Shown: piece after piece, positions 19,142 through 27,851 of the stretch | How positions within the stretch are numbered: position 1 is the stretch's first letter | Layout of the letters: the number at the start of each line of letters is the position of its first letter | From: Actinomycetota bacterium | GTDB lineage: Bacteria > Actinomycetota > Acidimicrobiia > Acidimicrobiales > MedAcidi-G1 | Length of the DNA: 64,000 nucleotides | Direction: 5' to 3' | Assembly (NCBI GenBank): GCA_018673475.1 | Contig: JABHCN010000048.1 | Span: 120,614-184,613 of the forward strand | The notes under the pieces: model-generated | Seen by the model: only the letters and a program-made list of their open reading frames with translations | What the model was told of the DNA's origin: nothing | The model's database searches: none | Program-made: the position numbers and the translations under genes

Positions 19142-19214
19142 GGGGCTATAGCTCAGTTGGCAGAGCGCCTCCATGGCATGGAGGAGGTCGAGGGTTCAAT
19201 TCCCTCTAGCTCCA
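19142..19214 (+). tRNA. tRNA-Ala (anticodon GGC)
   Basis: 73-nt cloverleaf. The acceptor GGGGCTA pairs with TAGCTCC, the D arm is GCTCAGTTGGCAGAGC, the anticodon stem CCTCC/GGAGG has loop ATGGCAT (anticodon GGC, Ala), and the T arm is AGGGTTCAATTCCCT. The discriminator base is A. The following bases are CAA, so the 3' CCA is not encoded and must be added enzymatically. Confidence 0.97.
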
Positions 19215-19234
19215 CAAAATCCCGGAATTTCACC

Positions 19235-19627
19235 TCAGGCTGTCGGCACCGGTCTGGGACAGTCGGCCCATAGGCGTTCGAGGTCGTAGAAGGCCCGCTG
19301 CTCGTCGGTGAGCACATGGACCATGAAGCCGCCGTAGTCCATCAGCACCCATTCGTAGTAGTCGGAACCCTCTACGTTCACCGGCTTGAGGTCGGCCCCT
19401 AGGGTCAGTTGTTCCTCCACCTCGTCGACGATGGCGCGTACCTGGCGGGTGGTTGAGCCGGCTGTCACGACGAAGTAGTCGGTCACGCCGATGACGTCGC
19501 CGACATCGATGATCAGCGAGTCGTGTCCGAGCTTTTCGGAGGCGGCGGTGACAGCCATGCGTGCCAGCCCGAGATAGTCGGCCGCCGCTGAGGCTTCTTC
19601 GCTGACGAGAGAAGAGTTGGTGTCCAC
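19235..19627 (-). CDS. rsfS: Ribosomal silencing factor RsfS
   Basis: Iojap/YbeB family protein that binds L14 and blocks subunit joining during starvation. The 130-aa product contains LIIDVGDVIGVTDYFVVTAGSTTRQVRAI and the conserved YYEWVLMDYGGFMVHVL. The GTG at 19627 is the first start after the LCP-like gene (13 bp away); an internal ATG at residue 24 is less likely because it would remove part of the first helix. It is the last gene of nadD-LCP-rsfS, where nadD-rsfS linkage is conserved widely. Confidence 0.94.
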   Translation of the reverse strand: MDTNSSLVSEEASAAADYLGLARMAVTAASEKLGHDSLIIDVGDVIGVTDYFVVTAGSTTRQVRAIVDEVEEQLTLGADLKPVNVEGSDYYEWVLMDYGGFMVHVLTDEQRAFYDLERLWADCPRPVPTA

Positions 19628-19640
19628 CTGGAAGGTGATG

Positions 19641-20900
19641 CTAACCGGCTCGGGCAGTGAAGTCTGCTCCGATGACCACGGTCAGGTCGGCAGCCGGGCT
19701 GGCCGCCTCGTCGAAGATCACACCGGCGTGGATGGCCACGGCGAGGGCTGTCGCTGCTTCTTGCATCTCGGGCTCCCTGTAGACGACCCGGGTCTGGATC
19801 ACGTTGAAGTTCCTGAAGTTGCCGACAACCGCTATGTCGACACCTGCGGCCCTGACAACCTGTCGTGCGTAGGCGTCAATTCCGAAGTCACCTGTTCCGT
19901 TGAGCAGCCGGACCGTCGGAGCTGAGCCGCTCTCGGTCGGGATGGGGAACGGGAACATGGCATCGGCAATCTGTTCCAGCGCCGCCGGGTCGGCGACCAT
20001 TGAGTCTCCGGACATGACCCATGGGGAGGTCTCGACCCGCATCTCGCCACGAGCAAGCGTCTCGACCAACCTGACCAACTCCATGTCGACGGCAGGGAGG
20101 TTCCTGGAAGGTTCTGCCCCGGCGGCCACCGCTGAGAGCCATGCCTCCCAGAACATCGAGTGTCTACGCAGGATCCCGAGCGAACCACCCCTGTCCGGGA
20201 GTGCCAACAGGTTCACAACGTCGGCTGCAGCGAGGGAGTTGTCGGCTGTCGAGAACCTGACGACGCTGGTGCCGTCTTCGATGATCTGGAGGAGATCGTG
20301 CTTCAGCGTGATCGGCAGGGGTGACACCGGTTTGACGAGGTTGGTCCAACTGGTCGGTGTGAGCGATGCCACCCCTGTGAAGTCGGTACCGAGAAGAGAA
20401 CCCAGGAGGGCCCGCGCATTGTCGATCCCGTCGGCTCCATGGAGATCGGCGAGGCTGCAGCCAGGGCCACCACAGGCATCGACGTACAGGTCCCCTGGCA
20501 CCAGGAGCACGGTGCCACCACCCTCGGCCCTGTCTGAGACGGCCAGGACAGCGACACCGACGAGGCTGGCATCTTCGTCCTCTGTTACGACGAGCATCGA
20601 CCATGTCTGTTCAACGAACGCCTCAAAGCCAGGTGCCGATGGGTCAGTCACCGCCTCACGGGTCTGGCCCTCCTCGCTGTTGAGGATGGTCCGGAGACCG
20701 TCCACCATGAGGGTTCCAGACCAGATGACCGCCACGAGGAGAATAATGGGGAAACCCCATCGCCAGGCCGTCTCAGCTGGAGATGCTTCATTCGGCCCTC
20801 GGAACCACCGGATCCAAACTGGGGGCTTCTCGGCACCGGAATCGAGATCGACGTCCGTCGGATCAGTGGAACCCACTGGGATCTGATCCTTGCCGTTCAC
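19641..20900 (-). CDS. Membrane-anchored LCP-like protein with LytR C-terminal domain
   Basis: 419 aa: an N-terminal cytoplasmic segment, one transmembrane helix (FPIILLVAVIWSGTLMV, about 50-66), an extracellular LytR-CpsA-Psr-like region and a C-terminal LytR_C domain (VRLLNGTGDFGIDAYARQV...GNFRNFNVIQTRVVYR). LCP enzymes attach wall polymers to peptidoglycan. Here the usual PRDLYV strand reads VPGDLYVD, replacing the conserved arginine, and other conserved arginines are hard to place, so catalysis is doubtful. It overlaps nadD by 4 bp and lies between nadD and rsfS, a spot where LytR_C proteins often occur in actinobacteria. The LytR_C call is firm; the LCP call is weaker. Confidence 0.75.
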   Translation of the reverse strand: MNGKDQIPVGSTDPTDVDLDSGAEKPPVWIRWFRGPNEASPAETAWRWGFPIILLVAVIWSGTLMVDGLRTILNSEEGQTREAVTDPSAPGFEAFVEQTWSMLVVTEDEDASLVGVAVLAVSDRAEGGGTVLLVPGDLYVDACGGPGCSLADLHGADGIDNARALLGSLLGTDFTGVASLTPTSWTNLVKPVSPLPITLKHDLLQIIEDGTSVVRFSTADNSLAAADVVNLLALPDRGGSLGILRRHSMFWEAWLSAVAAGAEPSRNLPAVDMELVRLVETLARGEMRVETSPWVMSGDSMVADPAALEQIADAMFPFPIPTESGSAPTVRLLNGTGDFGIDAYARQVVRAAGVDIAVVGNFRNFNVIQTRVVYREPEMQEAATALAVAIHAGVIFDEAASPAADLTVVIGADFTARAG

Positions 20901-21514
20901 CGCTGAGCCCCGTAGAGACCGTGCCGTTTGATCAGGTCAGCAACCCCGACCGGAACCTGGCTGTCGATTGACCCTCCGGATTCGACCTTGCCCCGAATGT
21001 CGACGGCGGACACTTCGAGCAGCGGCGCCTCGAGCAGTTCGTAGTTCCAACCGCTCGAGGGGCGGCCACCGTCGTGACCGGGGCGATCCATGACCACGAT
21101 GGTCGCATGCTGCCTGACCTCATCGGGCCTGATCCAACTGTCGAGGGTCGAGGCCACATCGCTGCCGATCAACACAAACAGGTTCGCCCCGGGATAGCGG
21201 CCCTCGAGTTCGATCAGGGTGTCGGCCGTGTAGGTGGGCCCTCCCCGCTGCATCTCGAGATCGTCTGCCTGCAGGCCCCTGTGGCCCTCAACTGCCGCCT
21301 CGACCATGGACAATCGAAGCTCGGCTCCTGTCAGGCCGGATTCGCGGAGGCCACCGACCCCGGTCTTTTGCCACGGATCGTTTGCCACCGTGAAGAGAAC
21401 GAGGTCGAGGTTCAGGCGATCGCGGGCCTCGATGCCTGCCAGAACATGTCCGTTGTGCGGTGGATCGAAGGTTCCGCCGAGAACGCCGATCCGGCGGGGG
21501 TTGTTGCCGGGCAC
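20897..21514 (-). CDS. nadD: Nicotinate-nucleotide adenylyltransferase
   Basis: Forms deamido-NAD from nicotinate mononucleotide and ATP. The product shows the nucleotidyltransferase signature GVLGGTFDPPHNGHV, SGLTGAELRLSMVEAA, the TYTADTLIELEGRYP motif, and an ISTxxR-like segment replaced by VSAVDIRGKVESG. GTG at 21514 gives 205 aa, normal for NadD, and lies 7 bp after TAGCCT. An open frame extends to 21628 but adds unconserved residues. It is the first gene of the nadD-LCP-rsfS unit. Confidence 0.94.
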   Translation of the reverse strand: MPGNNPRRIGVLGGTFDPPHNGHVLAGIEARDRLNLDLVLFTVANDPWQKTGVGGLRESGLTGAELRLSMVEAAVEGHRGLQADDLEMQRGGPTYTADTLIELEGRYPGANLFVLIGSDVASTLDSWIRPDEVRQHATIVVMDRPGHDGGRPSSGWNYELLEAPLLEVSAVDIRGKVESGGSIDSQVPVGVADLIKRHGLYGAQR

Positions 21515-21521
21515 GTCGGTG

Positions 21522-21527
21522 AGGCTA
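21522..21527 (-). promoter_or_regulatory. nadD -10 element TAGCCT (leaderless)
   Basis: GGTAGCCT, then CACCGAC (7 bp), then GTG. Fixes the nadD start at 21514. Confidence 0.6.
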
Positions 21528-21612
21528 CCGGCTGGACCATTCCTCCGGCTGACACCCACCTGACCTGCGCATTTCGGGCATAATCCCTGTTGCAACCTCG
21601 GCCAGAGGCCCT

Positions 21613-21630
21613 CTATGACATGTGTCATAG
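21613..21630. repeat. Perfect inverted repeat CTATGACA-TG-TGTCATAG
   Basis: 18-bp palindrome with 8-bp arms and a 2-bp centre in the 270-bp divergent gap between nadD and the sigma-factor gene. The size and symmetry suit a dimeric repressor operator. It lies about 150 bp before the sigma gene and about 90 bp behind the nadD -10. The regulator is unknown. No other strong element is evident in this gap. Confidence 0.45.
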
Positions 21631-21784
21631 CCCTGCCCCTTCACACGGCGGCCAAGGTGTGTAAGAATGTCACCCAGACGAAGGCACCGAAACAAGCATC
21701 TGCGCGGATAGCCCTCAGTTTCCCCCGAAAGTCAGCTATGCGGCGCCGCGCGGCGGTGCCGGTCCAAAGGCATGTGAGTAGACA

Positions 21785-22615
21785 ATGAGTGATTCAGTAG
21801 GTCAGTACCTGAACGAGATCGGAATGGTTCCCCTCCTCAACGCACAAGAGGAGCGTGAGCTGTCCCAGACGATCGAAGCCGGTGCAGCAGCACGGGCCAG
21901 CAAGGAAGAGGGAGAGACCGGTCGGGAACTCGACCGTGCAATCCGCCTCGCAGCACGCGCCAAGGACCGCTTCATCCGGTCCAACCTGCGCCTGGTCGTG
22001 AGCGTGGCCCGCCGCTACCCGCTGCCCCCCGGCATGGAACTGCTCGACCTCATCCAGGAGGGCAATCTGGGCCTTGAGCACGCTGTCGACAAGTTCGACT
22101 GGCGCAAGGGCTTCAAGTTCTCCACCTATGCGACGTTCTGGATCCGTCAGGCGATCGGCCGTGCCCTCGACCAGAAGGCCAGCCTGGTTCGCCTTCCCGG
22201 CGACCGCTCGGCGAGCCTCAGGGCCGCCCTGCGCAACGTCTCGGGAAATGGCGACGAGTTGGACGAGGAGCATGCACGCCTCCACCGCCTCACCACCCCC
22301 ACCTCGCTTGATCGCACCATCGGTGACGACGACAGCAACGAACTGGTCGACCTGCTCCCCGACTCCAAGCCGGGCCCCGAGCACGAGGTAATGGCCATGG
22401 CCGAGAACGAGATGGCAACCCAGTTGCTCGACGTTCTCGACACGCGTGCCCGCTACGCCGTCGAACAGCGTTTCGGCATCGGCGACGGCCGCAAGCGCAG
22501 CTACCGCGAGGTAGGCGAAGATCTCGGCGTCACAGCCGAGGCTGCGCGGCGTCTGGTGAAGCGTGCTGTCAACACCGTGCGTGACCGCGCCACCGAGGTA
22601 ATTGACGCAGCCTGA
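21785..22615 (+). CDS. Sigma-70 family RNA polymerase sigma factor (group 2-like, no region 1.1)
   Basis: 276-aa sigma factor. Region 1.2 is at the N terminus (SVGQYLNEIGMVPLLNAQEERELSQTIE). Region 2 contains FIRSNLRLVVSVARRY, LLDLIQEGNLGLEHAVDKFDWRKGFKFSTYA and TFWIRQAIGRAL; region 4.2 is SYREVGEDLGVTAEAARRLVKRAV. There is no acidic region 1.1, and region 3 is short, so this is more likely a SigB/HrdD-like alternative factor than the housekeeping one. The ATG has no TANNNT at the leaderless distance, unlike most units here, so it probably has a real leader. Its regulon cannot be told from sequence. Confidence 0.92.
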   Translation: MSDSVGQYLNEIGMVPLLNAQEERELSQTIEAGAAARASKEEGETGRELDRAIRLAARAKDRFIRSNLRLVVSVARRYPLPPGMELLDLIQEGNLGLEHAVDKFDWRKGFKFSTYATFWIRQAIGRALDQKASLVRLPGDRSASLRAALRNVSGNGDELDEEHARLHRLTTPTSLDRTIGDDDSNELVDLLPDSKPGPEHEVMAMAENEMATQLLDVLDTRARYAVEQRFGIGDGRKRSYREVGEDLGVTAEAARRLVKRAVNTVRDRATEVIDAA

Positions 22616-22676
22616 GCGGGTATGTCCCACAGGGGCACCTGCGATAATCACCACACCTGTAGACAGCGCCTGCTCG

Positions 22677-22682
22677 TAGGCT
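22677..22682 (+). promoter_or_regulatory. -10 element TAGGCT of aroG (leaderless)
   Basis: TAGGCT, then CTATCTC (7 bp), then the GTG at 22690. Supports that start. Confidence 0.55.
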
Positions 22683-22689
22683 CTATCTC

Positions 22690-24084
22690 GTGGACTCAAC
22701 CGAAACCGAAGCGCCCTCACCTGCGCCCGCAGCGCCCTGGACACCCACCTCATGGCGTGACCACAAGGCGGATCAGCAACCAAGCTGGCCTGATCCCAAC
22801 GCCCACCAGGCCGTTGTGGACAGGCTCTCCACCATGCCTCCGCTGGTGTTTGCAGGCGAGGCCCGCGAACTGACAGAGCAGCTGGCAGCGGTCGCCCGTG
22901 GCGAGGCGTTTCTCCTCCAGGCCGGCGACTGCGCAGAGTCCTTTGAGACCTCTGCCGACTCCATCCGCGATCGCCTCCGGGTGATCCTCCAGATGGCGGT
23001 CGTTCTCACGTACTACACCGGTGTTCCCGTGGTGAAGGTCGGGCGTATCGCAGGCCAGTTCGCGAAACCCCGGAGCAGCGACACCGAGACGGTCGATGGC
23101 GTCGAGTTGCCGTCCTTTCGCGGCCACATAATCAACGACATCGGCTTCTCCCAGGGTGATCGCCTTCCTGACCCCGAACGTCTCATGACCGCGTACAACC
23201 GGGCTGCAGCGACGTTGAACCTCCTGCGGGCCTTCACCAAGGGTGGCTTCGCCTCGCTTACGAGCGTCCACCAGTGGAACAGGGAGTTCGTGGCCGACAG
23301 CCCCGCAGGTCAGCGCTACGAGGCCATGGCCGACGAGATCGACAGGGCCGTCCAGTTCATGGAGGCCTGCGGCATCACCGGCGACACCCTCGCCGAGCTG
23401 CGCCAGGTCGACTTCTACACCAGCCACGAGGCACTGCTGCTCGGCTACGAGCAGGCCCTCACCCGTGAGGACTCCCTTGCCGGCGGGTGGTACGACTGCT
23501 CGGCCCACATGCTCTGGATCGGTGAGCGCACCCGCCAGATCGACGGTGCCCATGTCGAGTTTCTGAGGGGGGTGAACAACCCGATCGGCTGCAAGGTGGG
23601 GCCCACCGCCACCGCTGACGAGCTGCTCGCCCTGTGCGACACCCTGGACCCCCATCGGCGTCCCGGCCGCCTCACCTTCGTCACCCGCATGGGTGCCAAC
23701 AGGGTCGTCGATCTGTTGCCGCCGCTGCTGTCGGCCGTGTCTGATGCCGGCCACCAGTTGGTCTGGACCTGCGACCCGATGCACGGCAACACCTTCACCG
23801 CCGACGACGGACACAAAACCCGCCACTTCGAGGACGTCCTGGCCGAGGTGTCCGGCTTCTTTGCCGCCCACCGCTTCGCCGGGACCAACCCCGGCGGTGT
23901 CCACCTTGAGTTGACCGGCGACGATGTGACCGAGTGCCTGGGCGGGGGTGCCGAGGTCCTGACCGAGGACCTCTCCAGCCGCTACGAGACCATGTGTGAT
24001 CCCCGTCTGAACGGCAGCCAGAGCGTCGACCTGGCCTTCAGGCTGGCCGAACTGCTCAGGGCAACATCCGGCTCGGGTGCCTGA
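22690..24084 (+). CDS. aroG: 3-deoxy-7-phosphoheptulonate synthase, class II
   Basis: First enzyme of the shikimate pathway, joining phosphoenolpyruvate and erythrose 4-phosphate. The 464-aa product is of the class II (plant/actinobacterial) type. Evidence includes WRDHKADQQPSWPD, LPPLVFAGEAREL-like MPPLVFAGEAREL, LLQAGDCAESF (metal-binding Cys), PRSSDTETVDGVELPSFRGHIIN, the WYDCSAHMLWIGERTR core, GCKVGPTA, VTRMGAN and WTCDPMHGNT. The metal-ligand His and Glu positions (CDPMHGN; GGVHLELTGDDVTECLGG) are intact. It stands alone on the plus strand after the sigma gene, and its stop converges on the VWA gene with 6 bp between. Confidence 0.96.
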   Translation: MDSTETEAPSPAPAAPWTPTSWRDHKADQQPSWPDPNAHQAVVDRLSTMPPLVFAGEARELTEQLAAVARGEAFLLQAGDCAESFETSADSIRDRLRVILQMAVVLTYYTGVPVVKVGRIAGQFAKPRSSDTETVDGVELPSFRGHIINDIGFSQGDRLPDPERLMTAYNRAAATLNLLRAFTKGGFASLTSVHQWNREFVADSPAGQRYEAMADEIDRAVQFMEACGITGDTLAELRQVDFYTSHEALLLGYEQALTREDSLAGGWYDCSAHMLWIGERTRQIDGAHVEFLRGVNNPIGCKVGPTATADELLALCDTLDPHRRPGRLTFVTRMGANRVVDLLPPLLSAVSDAGHQLVWTCDPMHGNTFTADDGHKTRHFEDVLAEVSGFFAAHRFAGTNPGGVHLELTGDDVTECLGGGAEVLTEDLSSRYETMCDPRLNGSQSVDLAFRLAELLRATSGSGA

Positions 24085-24090
24085 GCGACC

Positions 24091-25575
24091 TCAGACCAGC
24101 TTCTCGACGAACGCCTCCAGTTGTCGGAGGTTGCGCACCTCGAATGTGCCCTCGCAGTGGGTCGAGTACTCCCCCACTATCGAGTCGCCGGTGTCCCAGT
24201 AGGCACGGGGCTCAGGGTTCAACCAGTAGACCTTCCGGGCCTTGTGCTGCATCTCCTTGAGTATCCATGACTGTGAGGCGTGGTAGTTGTTGCGTGCATC
24301 ACCCAGAATCATGACCGTGGTCTTGGGTCCCACATCGCGCCCGAAGCGTTCCCAGAACACCCCGAAGGCGTGCCCGTAGTCGGAGTGCCCGTCGACCCAC
24401 ACGACGTCTGCCTCGGTGTTGACACGGTGGACGGCCTCGCCGATGTCCTCAACACCCTCAAAGAATCCGGTCACCTCGTCGAGGCCGTCGATGAACACGA
24501 ACGACCTGACCTTTGAGAACTGCCCGCTGATGGCGTAGACGAGGTGAAGGGTGAATCGGGCGAACGCCGCCACGGAGCCGGATATGTCGGCCACGACCAT
24601 GATCTCAGGCTTCGCCGGCCGCGGGAACCTGAACTTGGGTTCGGCGGGCACACCCCCGTAGCTGAGGGAGTGGCGGATCGTGTTGCGGAAATCGAGTGGG
24701 CCCTTTCGGCCGTGGCGTCGTTTGCGGGCGAGGCGCACGGCCAGCTTCCGGGTAAGCGGATGTATGGCCTTTTTCAGGTCAGCCATCTCCTCGCGGGAGG
24801 CGTGCATGAAGTCGACATCCTCGGGCAGGGGCTTTCGCAGCGTCCTCGCCATGGCCTCAACGCCGCGGTCGGCCACCAGACGGCGTCTGATCTCGGCTTC
24901 AATCTCCTGTTTGAGTTGTTCTATGCGATCGCTGAACTCGTCCCGTTCGAGGCGCTCCTCGAGCGGGGTGAGGTCCTCGGGTGCCTCTTGTCTGGCGGCA
25001 TCCATCAGGCCCTCGAGCACCCCGTCCAGGTCCAGGTTCCGCAGTGTCCGGTACAGGTAGTAGGTGCCACCGACAGGTCGGCCGGGTTCCATGCCGGCGT
25101 AGCGCATGACCGCCTGTCGGGCGAGGGCCCGCAGCATCGCCTGATCTCCGTTCATGAGGGCCTTCATGAGCATCTCGGCCAGTTGTTCAGGGGTGAGGCC
25201 CGACATTGCCCCTCCACCGCCCTGGGGGGCACCATCGCCCGGCGGTCCGGGCTCGCCTTCTGGTCCTTCCCCTTCGGCAACACCGTCAAGCGTGTACTCG
25301 TCGCCCCTCATCGAGAAATAGACCTCGAACACGACCTCAAAGGTCCGCCAGTGGGAGTGGTTCTTCACGAGCGTCGACCCGAGCGCGTACTTGAATGCGT
25401 CCCGGTCCTCGATCGGGATGTGGGTAACCGCCTCCATCGCGTCCAGGTTCTCGGTGAGGCTCACCGGGAGGCCGGCCTGACGGAGTTCGATGATGAATCC
25501 CGACAGCAGGTCAAGCAGCGGTGTGTCCTCGCGGCCACCTCCGCTCGGTGGGCCAGTCTGTTCGGTAACGGTCAT
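24091..25575 (-). CDS. VWA domain protein, CoxE-like, MoxR partner
   Basis: 494-aa protein with a long N-terminal region containing charged helices (LEERLERDEFSDRIEQLKQEIEAEIRRRLV). A C-terminal von Willebrand A domain has MIDAS residues D-x-S-G-S (VVADISGSVAAFARF), then DGLDEVTGFFEG and a later MILGDARNN. The stretch DFRNTIRHSLSYGGVP is characteristic of CoxE-type proteins. It is preceded 20 bp upstream by a MoxR ATPase, a pairing known to work as a chaperone-like module for metal-cofactor or complex assembly. No cox or methanol dehydrogenase genes are nearby, so the client is unknown. Confidence 0.85.
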   Translation of the reverse strand: MTVTEQTGPPSGGGREDTPLLDLLSGFIIELRQAGLPVSLTENLDAMEAVTHIPIEDRDAFKYALGSTLVKNHSHWRTFEVVFEVYFSMRGDEYTLDGVAEGEGPEGEPGPPGDGAPQGGGGAMSGLTPEQLAEMLMKALMNGDQAMLRALARQAVMRYAGMEPGRPVGGTYYLYRTLRNLDLDGVLEGLMDAARQEAPEDLTPLEERLERDEFSDRIEQLKQEIEAEIRRRLVADRGVEAMARTLRKPLPEDVDFMHASREEMADLKKAIHPLTRKLAVRLARKRRHGRKGPLDFRNTIRHSLSYGGVPAEPKFRFPRPAKPEIMVVADISGSVAAFARFTLHLVYAISGQFSKVRSFVFIDGLDEVTGFFEGVEDIGEAVHRVNTEADVVWVDGHSDYGHAFGVFWERFGRDVGPKTTVMILGDARNNYHASQSWILKEMQHKARKVYWLNPEPRAYWDTGDSIVGEYSTHCEGTFEVRNLRQLEAFVEKLV

Positions 25576-25595
25576 CGACTGGTAGCGAGGGTGGC

Positions 25596-26486
25596 TCAGG
25601 TGGCGTCGTCGACGAGGTCGTCGGGCCGGTCGGCAAACTCCTTGACCGCCTTGTCGATGTCTGTGCGGTACTTGAGGAGGATGTTGACGGTGTCGGTTGC
25701 CGACTGGGCGTCGACCTTGTCTATTCCGAGCAGCACGAGGGTTCTGGCCCAGTCGAGGGTCTCCGATACCGATGGACTCTTCTTCAGGTCCAGTTGGCGG
25801 ATGGAACGCACGATGCGGGCAACCTGATCGGCGAGGTTGGCGTCGACGCCGGGCACCTTGGCCATCACTATCTCACGCTCACGCTCAAGGTCGGGGTAGT
25901 CGATGTAGAGGTACAGGCAGCGACGTTTGAGAGCCTCGGACAGTTCCCGGGTTGCGTTGGAGGTCAGGAACACGAGCGGCACCTGGGTCGCTTTGACCGT
26001 TCCCAGCTCAGGAATCGACACCTGGTACTCGGAGAGGATCTCGAGGAGCAGGGCCTCGGTCTCGACCTCCAGGCGGTCCACCTCGTCGACGAGCAGGAGT
26101 ACCCGGTCCTCGGCGCGGATCGCCTCGAGCAGCGGCCTCGTGAGGAGGAACTCCTCGGAGAAGAGGTCGTCTTCGATCTCTGACCAGTCGTTGTCGTCTC
26201 CGCTGGCCTGAATACGGAGTAGTTGCTTCTTGTAGTTCCATTCGTAGAGGGCCTTGGACTCGTCGAGCCCCTCGTAGCACTGGAGGCGAATGAGCCTGGC
26301 CCCGGTGATCTCGGCGACGCTCTGGGCAAGCTGTGTCTTGCCGGTTCCAGCGGGCCCCTCGACCAGGATGGGCTTACCGAGGCGGTCGGCCAGGTAGACG
26401 ATGCCAGCTATGCCGTCGTCGGCCAGGTAATTGGCATCTGCGAGTGATCTGCGGACGCCATCTACGTCCTCGAAGCGAAAGTCCAT
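25596..26486 (-). CDS. MoxR-type AAA+ ATPase
   Basis: AAA+ chaperone-like ATPase. The 296-aa product has Walker A GPAGTGKTQLAQS, Walker B VLLLVDEVDR, sensor 1 FLTSNATRELSEAL and an arginine finger region LKRRCLYLYIDYPD. The compact size and the neighbouring VWA gene place it in the MoxR group rather than with helicase-loading AAA proteins. The ATG at 26486 follows TACGCT by 6 bp (leaderless). The operon moxR-VWA is isolated between proA and aroG. Confidence 0.9.
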   Translation of the reverse strand: MDFRFEDVDGVRRSLADANYLADDGIAGIVYLADRLGKPILVEGPAGTGKTQLAQSVAEITGARLIRLQCYEGLDESKALYEWNYKKQLLRIQASGDDNDWSEIEDDLFSEEFLLTRPLLEAIRAEDRVLLLVDEVDRLEVETEALLLEILSEYQVSIPELGTVKATQVPLVFLTSNATRELSEALKRRCLYLYIDYPDLEREREIVMAKVPGVDANLADQVARIVRSIRQLDLKKSPSVSETLDWARTLVLLGIDKVDAQSATDTVNILLKYRTDIDKAVKEFADRPDDLVDDAT

Positions 26487-26492
26487 CGGGTG

Positions 26493-26498
26493 AGCGTA
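26493..26498 (-). promoter_or_regulatory. -10 element TACGCT of moxR-VWA (leaderless)
   Basis: TACGCT, then CACCCG (6 bp), then ATG. Confidence 0.55.
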
Positions 26499-26537
26499 CA
26501 GACGCTGTGCTTCCCGGCCGCAACCGGGCAGTTCGGG

Positions 26538-27794
26538 TCAGGCCCGCACCTGACCCGTTCCGTGGATGACGTACTTCTCGGTGGTCAGCTGCTCAAGGCC
26601 CATGGGACCCCGCGCATGCAGCTTCTGGGTGCTGATACCGATCTCTGCGCCGAAGCCGAACTCATCGCCGTCGACGAACCTGGTTGAGGCATTGACGAGG
26701 ACGGCTGCTGCGTCGACCTCGCGTGTGAAGCGGTCGGCTGCAGAGCGGTCCTCGGTGACGATTGCCTCACTGTGGCCTGAGCCTGTCTCGTTTATGTGCA
26801 CGATCGCCTCATCGAGGTTGTCGACGACCCTGATCGAGAGCTTGAGGTCCAGGTATTCGGTTGACCAGTCGTCTTCCACTGCCGTGCCCACTTCGGGCAG
26901 GACCCGGCGGGCGCGTTCATCGCCCACCAGTTCCACACCCTTGAGTGCGGAGGCTGCAAGCGGAAGGAAGTCGCTGGCCACCGCCCGGTGAACCACGAGG
27001 CTCTCGGCGGCATTGCATACCGATGGCCGCTGCATCTTGGCGTTGACGATGATTTCGGTTGCCATCTCGAGGTTGGCTGTTGCATCCACGTAGACGTGAC
27101 AGTTCCCATCACCGTCTATGACGTATGGGACAGTGGCGTTCTCGAGGATCGAGCTGATCAGGGCCGGGCCACCACGCGGTATGAGGCAGTCAACGAGGCC
27201 GCGCTGTCTCATGAAGTCGACCGCTGCCTCGCGGCTGACATCGTCGACGAGGATCACTGCGTCCGCCGGGAGGCCCTTCTCGGGAAGAGCCCTTCGGATC
27301 GAGCGCGTAATCGCCAGGTTCGATGACAGCCCGCCCGATGATCCCCTCAGGAAGGCCACGTTGCCCGACTTGAGGCAGAGGCCGAAGGCGTCGCTTGTGA
27401 CGTTTGGTCGGTTCTCGTAGATGATCGCCACCACCCCGAGCGGCACCCTCACCTTGTGCATCATGAGGCCGTTCGGTCGGGTCCACTCGGCTGTGACGGT
27501 TCCGACCGGGTCTGGAAGGTCCGCTACCTGTCGCAGCCCGTCGGACATGGCAGCCAGTCGGTTGCCGTCCAGGCGCAGGCGGTCGACCATCTGCTCGGTT
27601 GTCCCGGATGCCACGGCACGGTCAACATCAAGCTGGTTCGCAGCCAGAATCTCTGCGGTGTCTCGAACGAGTTGATCGGCGGAGGCGCGGAGTGCAGCGT
27701 CCTTGGCCACGGTTGAGGCGGCAGCCACCGCGGGCGCCGCCGCTCTTGCCCGCAGGGCAAGGTCTCTTACCGTCCCCGTCGCTGGTGTGTCCAT
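26538..27794 (-). CDS. proA: Gamma-glutamyl phosphate reductase
   Basis: NADPH-dependent second step of proline synthesis, reducing glutamyl-5-phosphate to the semialdehyde. The 418-aa product has VPLGVVAIIYENRPNVTSDA, CLKSGNVAFLRGSS, and the catalytic cysteine region MQRPSVCNAAESLVVHR. The ATG at 27794 lies 8 bp after TAGCCT, so it is transcribed independently of proB, from which it is separated by the oppositely oriented murJ. Confidence 0.97.
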   Translation of the reverse strand: MDTPATGTVRDLALRARAAAPAVAAASTVAKDAALRASADQLVRDTAEILAANQLDVDRAVASGTTEQMVDRLRLDGNRLAAMSDGLRQVADLPDPVGTVTAEWTRPNGLMMHKVRVPLGVVAIIYENRPNVTSDAFGLCLKSGNVAFLRGSSGGLSSNLAITRSIRRALPEKGLPADAVILVDDVSREAAVDFMRQRGLVDCLIPRGGPALISSILENATVPYVIDGDGNCHVYVDATANLEMATEIIVNAKMQRPSVCNAAESLVVHRAVASDFLPLAASALKGVELVGDERARRVLPEVGTAVEDDWSTEYLDLKLSIRVVDNLDEAIVHINETGSGHSEAIVTEDRSAADRFTREVDAAAVLVNASTRFVDGDEFGFGAEIGISTQKLHARGPMGLEQLTTEKYVIHGTGQVRA

Positions 27795-27802
27795 GGATGC
27801 AG

Positions 27803-27808
27803 AGGCTA
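27803..27808 (-). promoter_or_regulatory. proA -10 element TAGCCT (leaderless)
   Basis: GGTAGCCT, then CTGCATCC (8 bp), then ATG. Forms a divergent pair with the murJ TAGCCT 43 bp away. Confidence 0.55.
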
Positions 27809-27851
27809 CCGAGGCTGTCGGGGCGGCGACCTACGCAGATGGCCTTGCGAC

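Noticed and set aside
21515..21628. N-terminal extension of NadD with a CPKC motif
   Set aside because: Not part of NadD proteins; the GTG at 21514 has proper leaderless spacing.
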